From Cephalopachus bancanus (Eukaryota; Chordata; Mammalia; Primates; Tarsiidae), in the NCBI GenBank assembly GCA_027257055.1, contig JAPVLO010000133.1:2356001-2420000 (forward strand): a stretch of DNA of 64,000 nt, read 5' to 3'. The translations under genes were made by a program, and so were the position numbers. The notes below the pieces were generated by a model. It ran no database searches, had not been told where the DNA came from, and worked only from the letters and a program-made list of their open reading frames with translations. This document shows, in pieces, positions 45,700 through 57,198 of the stretch. Numbering within the stretch: position 1 is the first letter of the stretch; every line of letters starts with the position of its first letter.

Positions 45700-47795
45700 G
45701 CCACAAGAGAAAAGCAACTAGTCACTTACAAGGGAAAAAATCATAAGACTATCAGGATATCATAAGACTATCAGGATATCCTTCAGCGAAAAGTATATCC
45801 CAAGGGAGAGAAGGATGACATTCAAAGTCCTGGAAGAAAAGAACGACCAACAAATACTATACCCAGAAAAGTTCTTTTCAGAAATGAAGGAGATAAAAAG
45901 AACTTCACTGATAAAAACTGAAGGAGTTTACCATCACTAAATCTGAGCTACAAGAAATAATAAAGAACATTCTCCAAGTTGAAATGAAAAATGCAAAATA
46001 GTGACATGAATGCATATGAAAGTATAAAGCTTACTGGTAAAAGTAAATATATAGTCAAGTTCAGAATTATCCACTACTCTAATGTGGTACACACATTACT
46101 TTTAATACTAGAATAAAATTTAAAAGATAAAAATTTTAAATACCTATAGTTGCAATAATTTGTCAATAAAAATACATTATAAAAAGATATAAATAGTGTC
46201 ATCAATTACATAAAATGTGTGAGGGGGAAATAAAAAGTTGTACTTTTTAAACCCAATGAAATGTAGCTGTTATCAACTTCAAAAATTGACTGTTATAAGC
46301 ATAAGATGTTTTAGGTAAATTTTATGACACCATAAAGAAAAAAAATTCTATAGTAGAGTCACAATAAAACAAAAATAAGGAATCAAAGTATAACACTACA
46401 AAAAAAAATCAAATCAGAAGGAAAGCAGAAAGAGAAAAAGAAAAAATAAACTTATAAGACAAAGAGAAAATGAATTAAAAAATACAGCAGCAAATTATTT
46501 TCTATCAATAATTACTATAAATATAAATTAGTGAAATTCACCAATCAAAAGACATGGAGTGACCAAATAGATAAAAGAACAATATCAAACTGTGTGTTTC
46601 CTAAATTAGACTTACTCTAGCTTTAAGGAAATACACAAGCTAATAGTGAGAAATAAATGTGCAAGTAACAACCAAAAGTTTTTAGATTTGACTATACTTA
46701 TATCAGTTAAACATAATATTTTTGTCAAAAACTCTCACAAGGGCAAAGAAAGTCAGTATACAATGATAAGAGTGTCAATTTATTTTTAAAAGTTGTAAGC
46801 AACTAGGCACCCAAGATTATGACACCTAAATATATGAAACAAGTATTAACAGATATAAAGGAGAAATAGCAATGCAATGACAGTAGGAGACTTCAATATT
46901 TCATGTTCAACATTGTATATCAACAATAAGATAACCAATAAGGAAATACTAGATTGAATTACACTTTATATCAAATTGATTTGCCAGACATTTAAAGTAT
47001 ATCCATCAAACAGAAGCTGGATACACATTCTTCTCAGCTGCTCATGAAATGTTCTCCAGGATAGATCACATGTTAGGTCACAAAACATGTCTTCACACAT
47101 TTAAGAATTTTGAAATCATACAGGTATCTTTTCTGCTAACGATGTTATGAAACTAAAAATCAGTAACAGGAGGGCAATCAGAAAAATCATAAATATATGG
47201 AGATCAAATAACACTCCTGAGCAAATAATGGTCTAAAGAAGAAAAACAAAAAATATCTTGAGACAAAAGAAAATGGGACCAGAACATACTGAAACATAAT
47301 GAATGTAGTTAAAGCAGTTCTAGGAAGAAAGCTTAGAGTGATAAATACCTACACTTACATTAAGAAAAAAAAAAGATCACACATTAACAATCTAAGTTAT
47401 GCCTCAAGGAACTTGAAAAAGAAAAACAAACTGAGTCCAAATTAAGCAAGAAGAAATAGATAATAAAGATAAGTTCAGAAATAAATGAAATACACACTAG
47501 AAAAACAATAGAAAAATTAACAAAGCAAAGTGTTGATTTTTTTGAAGAGATAATAAAAATATTTAGACTAACTAGTAAGGACAGAAGATTCAAATACATA
47601 AAATTATAAATGAAAGATGAGTCATTGCAAGTGACACTATAGACATACAGAGGATCATATGATACTAAATAACTTAGAAGAAATGGATATATTTGTAGAA
47701 ACATATAATCTATAAAGATTGAATCATATAAATATAAAATCTAAACAGGTAAGTAATAAATACAGAGATTGAGTCATTGATCAAAAAGCTCCCAA
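45700..47795 (+). mobile_element. Ancient L1M resumed: ORF1 end and ORF2 endonuclease region
   Basis: AGCCACAAGAGAAAAGCAAC, TACTATACCCAGAAAAGTTC, CAGAAATGAAGGAGATAAAA (ORF1 C-terminus) and CACATTCTTCTCAGCTGCTC, GATCACATGTTAGGTCACAA (ORF2 endonuclease) follow in order. Coding potential is destroyed. A 19-bp exact tandem duplication, CATAAGACTATCAGGATAT, lies at 45742-45779. The element is split by a twin-primed L1 at 47796. Confidence 0.82.
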
Positions 47796-48771
47796 TACCA
47801 ACAGTGTATAAGTGTTCCCCTTTCACCACACCCTCTCCAGCAACTGTTATTTTTTGAGTTATTGATAATTGCCATTCCAACTGGAGTTAGGTGGTATCTC
47901 AGTGTGGTTTTGATTTGTATCTCCTTGATGATTAGTGAGTTTGAACATTTCTTCATGTGTCTGTTGGCTGCTCAGATGTCTTCCTTTGAGAAGTGTCTGT
48001 TCATATATTATGCCCACTTTATAATGGGGTTGTTTGTTTTGTCCTTTTCAGCACATTTGAGTTCCTTGTAGATCTAAGATGTTAAGCCTTTGTCAGACCT
48101 AGAGTTGGCAAATACTTTTTCCCAGTCTGTGGGCTGTCTCCCTGCTCTCTTGATGGTTTCTTTGGCTTTGCAGAAACTTGTCAAACTAGTGCAACCTCTG
48201 TGGAAACAGTGTGGTAATTCCTAAAAGCTCTAAATATCAACCTCCCATATGACCCTACAATCCCCCTACTGGGAATATACCCTGAAGAACTCAAATCACT
48301 CTATAAAAAAGATACCTGCACACGTATGTTTATTGCAGCATTGTTCACAATAGCAAAAAACTGGAACCAACCACGCTGTCCAACAAAAGAGGACTGGATT
48401 TTAAAAATGTGGTACATATACACGATGGAATATTTCACAGCTATAAAAAAGAACAAAATCATGAATTTCACAGCAACCTGGATGGAACTAGAGTCTATAA
48501 TACTGAGTGACCTCTCACAGAAACAAAGATCTGCGTATCACATGTTCTCACTCGTATAGTGGACCTTGAACATCTATCATAATACTATAAGAAAAGGATT
48601 GACAGTGGGGGGAAACTATGGGGGGGAGGGGAAGGGAAGTGGAATTAACGGTAGTCAATATCTGTCTGGGGATGGGGAGACACCCCTTATCAACAAGGGT
48701 GCCTGAACAAAGCATATTTGTATACCTAACCCTTAACTGTACCCCACAATATTAAAATATTGATTAAAAAA
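47796..48771 (+). mobile_element. Twin-primed L1 with inverted 5' part
   Basis: The left part (47796-48179) is antisense L1 ORF2. The right part (48182-48771) is sense sequence (AAACTAGTGCAACCTCTGTG) through ORF2 end, 3' UTR and A-tail. The two parts are adjacent in the parent element, with only a few bases lost at the inversion point. A perfect 13-bp duplication, AAAAAGCTCCCAA (47783-47795 and 48772-48784), brackets the whole, proving one insertion event. This is the classic 5' inversion product. Sequence identity to L1-B is high. Confidence 0.96.
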
Positions 48772-48784
48772 AAAAAGCTCCCAA

Positions 48785-48840
48785 CAAAGAAAAGTTTAGG
48801 ACCACATAGTTTCACTGATAAGTTCTACCAAATATATATA
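48785..48840 (+). mobile_element. Ancient L1M, short RT-region piece
   Basis: AGTTTAGGACCACATAGTTT and GATAAGTTCTACCAAATATA correspond to the start of the L1M reverse-transcriptase region. The same TTCTACCAAATATATA recurs at 49938, so the intervening DNA is an insertion. Confidence 0.8.
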
Positions 48841-49937
48841 CCTCAATAAAGCTGTTAATAATTTTATAATATATATAATTTTAACAGTTTTATTGAGGTA
48901 TAATGCACATACTATACAATTCACCCATCCAAAGTGTACAGTTCAATGACTTTTAGTGTATTCACAGAGTTGTACAACAATCACTGCATTCAAACTTAGA
49001 ATATATTGATTACCCTAAAAATAAACTCCTCACTACTTAGCCATCATCCACACTTCAATAGACCCATCATCCACACTTCAAATAGACCCATCTCTCCCAA
49101 TCCCTAGCAAACACTAATCTATTTTGTTTTTATAGACTTACCTACTTTGAACATTTCAAAAAGAATCATACAATATGTGGTCCTTTGTGCCTGTACCCCA
49201 CAATATGTTTCAGCATAATGTTTTCAAGACTCATCCATGTTGAAGCATGTATCAGTATTTACTCCTTTTTATTGCCAAATACATTCCATTTTATGAGCAT
49301 GTCATTTTTTAAAATTTATTTGTTCACCCATTGACAGGTGTTTGGTTGTTTTAAGTTTTTCTCTACTTTGAATAATGCTTTCTATGAACATTTGTGTACA
49401 GTTTTTGTATGGATGTATGTTTTCCTTTCTTTTGAGTATATTTGGGAGTGGAACTGCTGGGTCATGTGGTAATCTATGCTAAGCTTTTTAAGGAACTGTC
49501 AAACTGTCTTCCAATGAAGTGAACAAGTTTACATTTGTATAAGATGGTTACAATTTCTCCACATCCTTGACAACACTTGTTGTTACTTGACTTACTGACT
49601 TCAACTATCCTAGAAGGTGTGAAGTGGTATCTCATTGGGCTTTTTGGTTTTTTGCAAATGAAACCATTTTTATTGTATTGTTTTTAGAACTCCAAAGAAA
49701 CTATTTTCTTCACATAAAACCATTAGCACAGATACTTATACATTCTAGAAAATGATTATATATATATCCTTTCAAGGAAAAATGTACATTATATGGTTTC
49801 AGTGAGGTTGCTTGGAAGAAACTCATATCTGGATTGATTCCTTAAACATAACATTGTTAGTTGTCTTTTTATTAATGGGTTGTAATTAGAAAGAAATGTT
49901 TGAGTTATGATAAGGGGTTGTTGAGACACTATTTAAA
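48841..49937 (-). mobile_element. Old L1MC/L1ME insertion, minus strand, with 16-bp duplication
   Basis: Antisense L1M 3' sequence (TTTTATTGAGGTATAATGCA, TTCACCCATCCAAAGTGTAC, AGACTCATCCATGTTGAAGC, CTGTGTACAG-type phrases) fills 48878-49640. TTCTACCAAATATATA on both sides (48825-48840 and 49938-49953) looks like its target duplication. At the left edge, ACCTCAATAAAGCTGTTAA (48840-48858) is an inverted copy of TTAACAGTTTTATTGAGGT (48880-48898). The right 300 bp (49641-49937) are not L1 that I recognise. On the minus strand they end with AATAAA (from about 49676), some 18 nt, then an A-rich run, resembling an mRNA 3' end. Confidence 0.65.
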
Positions 49938-50505
49938 TTCTACCAAATATATAAAGGTGAATTGATGTTAACCTTCTCAAACTCTTCCAAAAATTAAAGA
50001 GGAGGGACCTGTTCAAATTCATTCTCATTACCCTGATATCAAAGTGAGAAAGGATTATAAAAACAAAACAAAACAAAATTACTGGCCAATATTCATGATA
50101 AACATAGATACAAAAATTATCTACAAACTACATATCAGATTAAAAGGATTATAGACAGTAGTCAAGTAGGATTTATCACTGGGATTCAATAATGTTTCAA
50201 CATACACAAATCATAACACCCTCTGGGGGAAAAATGCTTAAACAACTAGGTATAGAAAAAATGTAACTGAATGTTATATAGGCCATGTATAGCAAGCTTA
50301 CAGCTAACATCATCTTCAATGGTTAAAAACTTTAAGGTTTTTTCCTCTAAGGTCAGAGCAAAGCAAGAATGAAATCTATAGTCACATCTATTCAAAATAG
50401 TTTGAAAGTTTTAGCCATATCCATTAAGCAAGAAAAAGAAATAAAAAGCATCCAAATGAGAAAAGAAGTAGCAAAATTGTCTCTGTTTGCAGATGACATG
50501 TGTCC
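49938..50505 (+). mobile_element. Ancient L1M resumed: reverse-transcriptase region
   Basis: TTCTCAAACTCTTCCAAAAA, ACTGGCCAATATTCATGATA, AGTCAAGTAGGATTTATCAC, ACAGCTAACATCATCTTCAA and TCTCTGTTTGCAGATGACAT (the F-A-D-D box, about 50483-50502) identify the RT domain. Stops and frameshifts abound. The sequence jumps just after the catalytic box to the element's 3' end. Confidence 0.85.
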
Positions 50506-50885
50506 ATTGACAGATGAATGGATAAATAAAATAAGCTACATATGTACATACAATGGACTATTCCTCTGCCTTAAAAATAAAAGGAAATTACTTCATCTGT
50601 AACAACATGAATAGACTTACAGGAAATTCTGCTCTGAGAAATAGCCAGACACAGATAGACAAATACCATATAATCTCATGTGTGGAACCTCAAATAGTCA
50701 AACCCATAGAAGGAGAGATACTTGGTTTCCAGCAGCTAAAGGGAGAGGGATTTGAGGAGATTTGGGTTATGGTGTACAATGTTTCAGTTACGCCAAATGA
50801 ATAAGTTCTGAAGATCTAAATTGTAGTAGCATGGTGACTGTAGGTAACAATACTGTACTGTATACTTAAACTATGTTAAATGGGT
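50506..50885 (+). mobile_element. Ancient L1M 3' end
   Basis: TACAATGGACTATTCCTCTG, ACAACATGAATAGACTTACA, CCATATAATCTCATGTGTGG and GTATACTTAAACTATGTTAA are L1M ORF2-end and 3' UTR landmarks. The piece is joined directly to the RT box at 50505, so most of the thumb and C-terminal region was deleted. Confidence 0.8.
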
Positions 50886-50892
50886 GAACCTT

Positions 50893-51232
50893 GTGTCTTA
50901 ATCTATTCAGTATACTATAACAAAATACCATAAACTGAGTATAAATCATATAAAAATATGTCTCACAGTGCTAGAGACTACAAAGTCCAAGATCAAAGCT
51001 ATGGAAAATTACTGTCTGGTGAGAGGTAATTTTCTGGTTTATAGATGACAGCTTCTGGGTGTGTTCTCACATTGTAGAAGGAATGAAAAAGCTCTCTTGG
51101 GCTTATTTTATAAGGGTCTAACTTTCATTCATGGGGACGCTGCCTTATAACCTAATCATCTTTCAAAAGACCCCACCTCCTAATAAGATTCCTCTGGGAG
51201 TTAAGATTTCAACGTACGAATTTCAGAGGGGA
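50893..51232 (-). mobile_element. MaLR (MLT1/MST-type) LTR, minus strand
   Basis: In antisense, the LTR begins TGTCTTAATCTATTCAG and continues with TATAACAAAATACCATAAAC, CTCACAGTGCTAGAGACTAC, TCTGGTGAGAGGTAATTTTC, GGCTTATTTTATAAGGGTCT and GACCCCACCTCCTAATAAGA. This matches the 3' half of ERVL-MaLR LTRs. It is non-coding and ancient. Confidence 0.8.
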
Positions 51233-51324
51233 CACTATCACCCCATTCATGTCCTTTTCACATACAAAATACATTCATTTTATCCTAATAGCCCCAGAAG
51301 CTGTAATTTAGCATCTGGTAAGGA

Positions 51325-51555
51325 CTTGCTTTATGATTCATACATGGCACCCTCTAGCTGTTTCCTGACATGGTAGAAGAAATAAAGGAACTCCCTTAGG
51401 ATTCTTTTATAAGGGCAAAAACCCATTCATAGGACTCTGGTTTCATGACCTGATCACCACCCCAAAGACTCCACCTCCTAACACTATCATCTTAGGGGTT
51501 AGAATTCCAATATATGTCTTTTGAGGGAACACAAACTTTCAGACTACAGCATCTT
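51325..51555 (-). mobile_element. Second MaLR LTR piece, minus strand
   Basis: CACCCTCTAGCTGTTTCCTG, GATTCTTTTATAAGGGCAAA, CATGACCTGATCACCACCCC and CTCCACCTCCTAACACTATC repeat the same LTR layout. Between the two LTR pieces (51233-51324) and after the second (51556-51620) lie similar TGTCC...AAAATACATTCA-type internal sequences. This suggests a partial tandem of LTR plus adjacent internal sequence. There is no coding sequence. Confidence 0.75.
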
Positions 51556-51739
51556 ATCCTGAACTCCAAAAATTCACATTCATCTTATGTGCAAAATATA
51601 TTCATTGTCCCAATAACTCCAAAATCTTAATTCTGTGATGATGGATTGGGGGATAGAGCACTTTCCAGTGGCAACTAGCAGCGAGCTTTCAGGTCCCACA
51701 GGCACCTCCAGTCCCTTCTTTGAAACCATTCTGTCCCCT

Positions 51740-52130
51740 GGCCCTGATAACCACCTTTCTAATCTCTGATTCTGTAAGTTTGACTACTTTAGATGCCTCT
51801 TATAAGTGCAATCATGTCATATTTGTCTTTCTGCAACTGACTTATCTCACTTAGCATAATGTTTTTAAGGCTAATCCCCATTGTTGCATATGACAGTATT
51901 TCCATGTTTCAAAGGCTGAATAATATTGAACTCCACTGTATGAATATACAAGAGTAGGTTTTTTAAAAACTGTATATATTTAAAGTGTACAACATGATAA
52001 TTTTATATACGCATACATTGTGAAATGACCACCATAATAAAGATCACTAGTCTATCTATTACCTCAGAGTGTTGTCCTTTACATGTGTGCATACAATACA
52101 GTGTTATGCAAGATTAAATTCATAGAGAAT
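51740..52130 (-). mobile_element. Ancient L1M 3' fragments, minus strand
   Basis: TGGCCCTGATAACCACCTTT, ACTTATCTCACTTAGCATAA and CATATGACAGTATTTCCATG (51740-51955) are antisense ORF2 end. AAACTGTATATATTTAAAGT and CATTGTGAAATGACCACCAT (51967-52040) are antisense L1MA/L1MB-type 3' UTR. These may be two separate remnants. The remaining 52131-52551 is unassigned. Confidence 0.7.
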
Positions 52131-52553
52131 GGCTGGACACATGGTACCTGTAGTTAAAAATTGACTGCCAATCTAATGTTGACTTTTGTTTTCACCTGAC
52201 TTTATCAGTCTTCTGCATTTGACATAGTTATTCACATCTGTCATTTTGATTTACTTTCTTAGAGGACACTGAGATAGCTTTCTATCACACTGTCCTTCTT
52301 GCTCAGTGTTCTTAACAGTATCTTTCCTAGATATCTCAATCTTTTTATGATGTTGTAGCACAAGAATCAGGTCTTGTTATACTCTTCTATCTTCACTCAC
52401 TTTTTTGTTGACGTCTTCCTGTCTCAAGTCTTTACTATTCATATAAATGCTTCTAGTCACCAGTTTTATAACTGTAGCCCAGACATCTCTCTTAAACTCT
52501 ACAGACATTTGTTGAATTAACAAGTGTTCTGTTCTTAAAACAATAGGTATTTA

Positions 52554-53488
52554 TGAGGTTTGGCAATTAAGTTTATAAACTCATCCTATAAAAAAGGCTA
52601 CACACCTCATTGCTGATTATAACTATGGTCACCTTAGAAGTACTTCCCTTGTGAAGCTATGCACCAGTGCCTGTGCCTAGTCAAAGCAATTTTGGAATGC
52701 TTTTTCTGAAGTGGCCATCAATGCCAATATTGTGTTATGCTTGATGTCCTGAATGTGATCAAATGTTTTCCTTTCCATATTTTCTTTATCTTTGGGTAAA
52801 GAAAAAAGTCATTGGGGGCCAAATCAGGTAAGTAGGGAGAATGTTCCAATATAGTTATTTGTTTACCAGCTAAAAAAATTCCCTCACAGACAGTGCTGTG
52901 TGAGCTGGGGCATTGTCCTGATATAAGAGCTCCTTTGGGACCATTTTTGCACACACCTTTCTCATGCCAAGATTGTCAGTTAAGATTTTCCTGTTACTCT
53001 ATCGATGTTTATTTGATCTACTATGCTTCTCAGAGTCAGTCAACAATTCTGACACACAATTCGACAAATATTTGCAATGCTTTAGTCAGTTTTGCTTATT
53101 ACTGGCTGCCCTGATCAATCTTCATCAGTGACGCTTTGTCTCCCCTCAGAAAAACATTTAATCCATGTGTATAGTGCCGTTTTCTTCATGGCATTATCCT
53201 CATAAACTTGGACTTACATGTCCCTGATTTTACTTCCACTCCTGCCAAGTTTAACAAGAAATTCAATGTTTGTTTATTGCTCTAATTCTAGCTCTGACAT
53301 TCTTGCGATGGTACACAAAAACACGCAACAGCAATAATGAACACCACTCAGCAAGACACAGCCACAAATTGACATGAACACAGCTGTGAGACACTGATAT
53401 ACCAAGGTTATGAAACCTTAGCGAGTTGTTTGTACAGTGCTGACAATGTAAGTGCATGGTGGGAAGTTTGTGAACTTGTCAGTTCTCA
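52554..53488 (-). mobile_element. Mariner copy 1, 935 bp, internally deleted (Hsmar2-like)
   Basis: Terminal repeats are TGAGGTTTGGCAATTAAGTT at the left and the complement of TTTGTGAACTTGTCAGTTCT at the right, flanked by TA (52552-52553 and 53489-53490). In minus orientation a broken transposase is readable: LVKLGRSGS-like N-terminus (about 53260), then LGMRKVCAKMVPKELLYQDN, APAHTALSVREF, and LEHSPYLPDLAPNDFFLYPK. The second (QDN) and third (PDLAPND) catalytic Asp blocks are present. The block carrying the first Asp is deleted between AKMVP and QDN. Full-length relatives are about 1.3 kb. Confidence 0.92.
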
Positions 53489-53490
53489 TA

Positions 53491-54175
53491 TAGGACAGCC
53501 ATACAAAACTTTAAAAAGAAAAAAACACTTATCTCCTTCTACCAATTAAAATTATTCGACTTTATATAACCAAAAAAATCAAAATCACCTCAAATTGACA
53601 TTAGAAATGGCTTTATTGCTGCAGATAGGCTATCTGATAATGTAGTTTAATATCCTTCACTCACATCAGAAATGGGGAAGAGCCTAACTTTCTCTCTCAA
53701 CTTTCTATCCAAAAGAACCAGGTTTCTTTCTGAGTAGACCATCTTAAATCATGTGTTCATCTCTGAACTAATTGCTATGGCAACTGTGAAATTTATAGTG
53801 GAATAGTGCACACCCAACACAAAGGGTGAAAAAGAGATTCATGGGCAAAGCAGCATGCCAAGAATGAAGGAACGGCATGACACTTGAAAATGCTTATGTT
53901 TTGAGGAAATGGTTAATAACCAGTATAACTGGAGCATACATTGCATGGAGGTTTATAGTAAGTCATGAAGCTGAAAACACAGTTTAGAACTAACGCAAAA
54001 GCCACAGAAGCATATTATTTTGAAAGGAATAGTTTATGTGCTTCAAGTGTCTTTCTTTCTTTTGTTTGAAAATGCAAAACCATTAGCCCTAAAGATGTGG
54101 TGAATATTGAGTATTCAATGACGTTACTTCAAGTGGATACATGTGATAACATTTGATTGTTAAGATTATGTTTTT
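53491..54175. other. Unassigned interval
   Basis: About 690 bp in which I recognise no family. It includes a short inverted A/T-rich stretch near 54165-54185 at the head of the following L1 fragment. Confidence 0.4.
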
Positions 54176-54179
54176 TATA

Positions 54180-54447
54180 ACAGATGCTGGAGAGGATGTG
54201 GCAAAAAGGGACTATTTCTACACTGTTGGTGAGAGTGTAAAGTAGTACAGCCTCTGTGGAAATCAGTGTGGCAATTCCTAAAAGTTCTAAAGATCAACCT
54301 CCCATGTGACCCCGCAATCCCTCTATTGGAAATATACCTGGAAGAACTCAAATCACTCTATAAAAAAGATACATGCACATGTATGTTTATCACAGCCTTT
54401 TTCACAATAGCAAGAACATGGAATCAACCATGCTGCCCATCAAAAGT
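54180..54447 (+). mobile_element. L1 ORF2 internal fragment without 3' UTR
   Basis: CAGATGCTGGAGAGGATGTG to ATGCTGCCCATCAAAAGTAA is ORF2 C-terminal sequence close to the young family. It lacks the last 100 codons, the 3' UTR and any poly(A). The Cys/His motif is decayed (C-W-R-G-C-G-K-K-G-L-F ... H-C-W-E/S). The open frame 54266-54490 is this fragment plus flank. It arose either by internal priming or by later deletion of its 3' part. Confidence 0.88.
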
Positions 54448-56662
54448 AATAAGTAATAGTACCAATGTATTATTCATAGAATTGTATTAATAGGTTCAAA
54501 ATTTACATTTTGTTTGAAACTTTCAATAAGTGTTTTCAGATTAATATCGCATTTTCACTTTTAGAAAAACTGGAAATTATCCTAATTTTTGCTATAAATA
54601 CACTAGCATCTACCAGGATTTCTTTGTACCAACTAATTAACAACAATTAAAAAGGTCAACAAACTTGCTTCTTCACTATTCCCGGTCCACATTCAGCAGG
54701 CCTACAATAATCCTAAATTTTATTGTTTTTATAACATCATTATTATTAATAATGTATGCATTTTTGTATGATAATAATATATAATTAGCTAATGACCACT
54801 GTTTTGTAATCAAATGAATGTTACCAATTTGACTTGCTTCACAGACAAATACCTTCTCCATCAACAGGACATTTACAAACACATCTGGGCTTCATTTCAT
54901 GCTTTGACCTTTTTCCCTTTATTTCCCTTTGTGTCACCACAGTTGCTACTGAAAACAGTGACAACTACAACCTCAATTCCCACACAAACATGCTGAAGTA
55001 AGGTGTGTTTCTTATGTGCCCGTTTGCTCTCTGGGTCAGCACAGCGAACTGTGAACTGATCCTCACGGTTTCAGTTCTCTGGGGTTTAGTTGGATCACAT
55101 TTGTAACTGAAGAAGCTGACTTATATCCAAGATGTCCAAGCAGTCTCAAGTATCCCTCCTAAAGTGATAACATGCTCAGCCTCCATACTTTCTTTATTAT
55201 AGTCATTCAAGGTTAAACCATTGCTGTAAATTCCACCACAGAATCCCTCATTCCCTGCATTATGATTATATAGGAAGTAGCTCTGAGATCCCCTGTCAAA
55301 TTTATCTCAGAGTATCTATCCCTTTTCTATTTTATTTCAGTGTATGACTCCCCAACCATTTAATGCATTTCAATAAAAATATTTATTTTACTATTTCAAT
55401 AGCAGACTAGCTCTATAATGTTTCTAGCCATTCACAATCTGAATAGCATCGAAAACACTGTAATGTTACTGCCTGTCGTTTACAAGCTAACCATCATTTG
55501 CACAAAACAGTACTTTAGCATATAAAACTGGTTCTTAGAAAATTGTTAGCCACCTGAGAGCAAGTTAATATTTTCTTGAATAGGGATGGGATTGTTCTCT
55601 GGGAGGGAGTACATTAAGAGTTAAATGACCAAGAACTACTTGGAATGAGACTTTCCTGACTCTCTCAGAATTATTGAAGGGAAGGATTGGCTGTGCATAC
55701 TGGCAAGAACTATCAACTAAGGGACATCTGCAAATATAAATTTGAATTCTGTATGTAGACAACTAAAGTGGAGGATAAAATGCTGAGAAATTATGTGAAA
55801 CTATGTTTATTCCTATACTTCATCCACCTACACCAGCTTTTAGCTGTGATTAAGAAGTTTAGCCAAAGTTCTTGGCTCTGCTTCCGTCTTCCCAGACAAT
55901 CTTTTATTTATTTATTTTATTCTTCCCTATGTTCCTCCTTGCCATTCTCACTCTCTTCCTTCTTTGATCATCATGACTGACATTAGACAAATCAGTAGCA
56001 AATCTCAGGTGTGTTATTTTTCAAGGCAACATTTATATTTTGCATATAAAACAAGTAGAACACATACTTTCCACTTTGATGTCTTCCACTCACTTGCCCA
56101 AATTCTACTTACCCCTTTCTAGAAATTTATATTAATCACAAAATGAATATATTTTTGTGGGGAAATGAAAACATATGACAAAAGGCATGCTACCTATTCC
56201 AAGGAATTTTCCAGCAATTATTGAGCAGAATTTCTCCTTTTTCAGAAATTGCATAACCTATTTTTTGAATTCTTTTATTAATTAATATAATAATGATTAA
56301 ATTTTTATTTACTATTCTAGATTGTGGGCTAAGGCCATGTTTTAACAGTCACTGATTTCCCACAGTACATAACACAAATAAATCCTGAATCTAAAAAAAG
56401 AAAAGTGTTTTTATACATCGCTTAACATGATTTACAGTTATGTCTCTAAAGTTGCAGTAAGAAAGAGTTCCTCTAAAAATAAAAATTAGAATGGGAAGCT
56501 AAAAAAAAAAAAAACTACTCTTCCAAGTATCTAGGTAGTATGATTATGATAATAAGACTAATCAACCAAAAGAAGAAAATACAATAATGCCAAATTTTAG
56601 TACTTTGAAAAACCAGACTTACTGTCACACAAAATCTCCATCTAACTCTCAGTTTTCACATT
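54448..56662. other. Unassigned AT-rich interval
   Basis: About 2.2 kb with no repeat I can name. A T/TTTA-rich stretch near 55905-55920 and an A-run at 56501-56513 are low complexity. Open frames are at most 74 codons and featureless. Confidence 0.4.
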
Positions 56663-56679
56663 AAAGAGTACTTCATTAA

Positions 56680-56962
56680 CCGGGCTCGGTGGCTCAGCCT
56701 GTAATCCCGCGCCTTTGGGAGGCTGAGGTGAGTGGATTGCCTGAGCCCACGGGTTCGAGACCTGCCTGGGGAGCGAGACCTCATCTCTACAATAAATCAA
56801 AAAATCAGCCAGGCGTGGTAGCGCATGCCTGTAGTTCTGGCTACTTGGAAGGCTGAGGCGGAAGGATCGCCGGAGCCCAGCAGGTCGAGGCTGCAGTGGC
56901 CAGGAGTGTCCACTGCACTCCTGTCTGGGCGACCCAGTAAGACTCCAACTCAAAAAAAAAAC
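56680..56962 (+). mobile_element. Young lineage Alu with 17-bp duplication
   Basis: CCGGGCTCGGTGGCTCAGCC, GAGCCCACGGGTTCGAGACC, the short GGGGAGCGAGACC form, ACAATAAATCAAAAAATCAG, GAGCCCAGCAGGTCGAGGCT and GACTCCAACTC. The target duplication AAAGAGTACTTCATTAA is perfect (56663-56679 and 56963-56979). Few differences separate it from the copy at 57199. Confidence 0.96.
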
Positions 56963-57198
56963 AAAGAGTACTTCATTAAAAATAAACAGTCCAATTCTGC
57001 TCCCAAAATAGAAATCTAAGCAAAAAGAAAGTTTGGAAAGTAAAAGCCAAACATAGAAGCTGATATTTAAAATTGAAGAGGAGTCTGGGAAAAACAAAAA
57101 CAAAAACCAAAAGCTTATGATGGTGAACCCTATGGCCTCGATGTATATGGTGACTACAATTAACAGTCAGCATCCTTAGGTAAGAATACAGCAGACAA

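Noticed and set aside
50893..51620. Retroviral coding sequence between MaLR LTR pieces
   Set aside because: Only short non-coding internal-type sequence is present; no gag, pol or env motif is visible.
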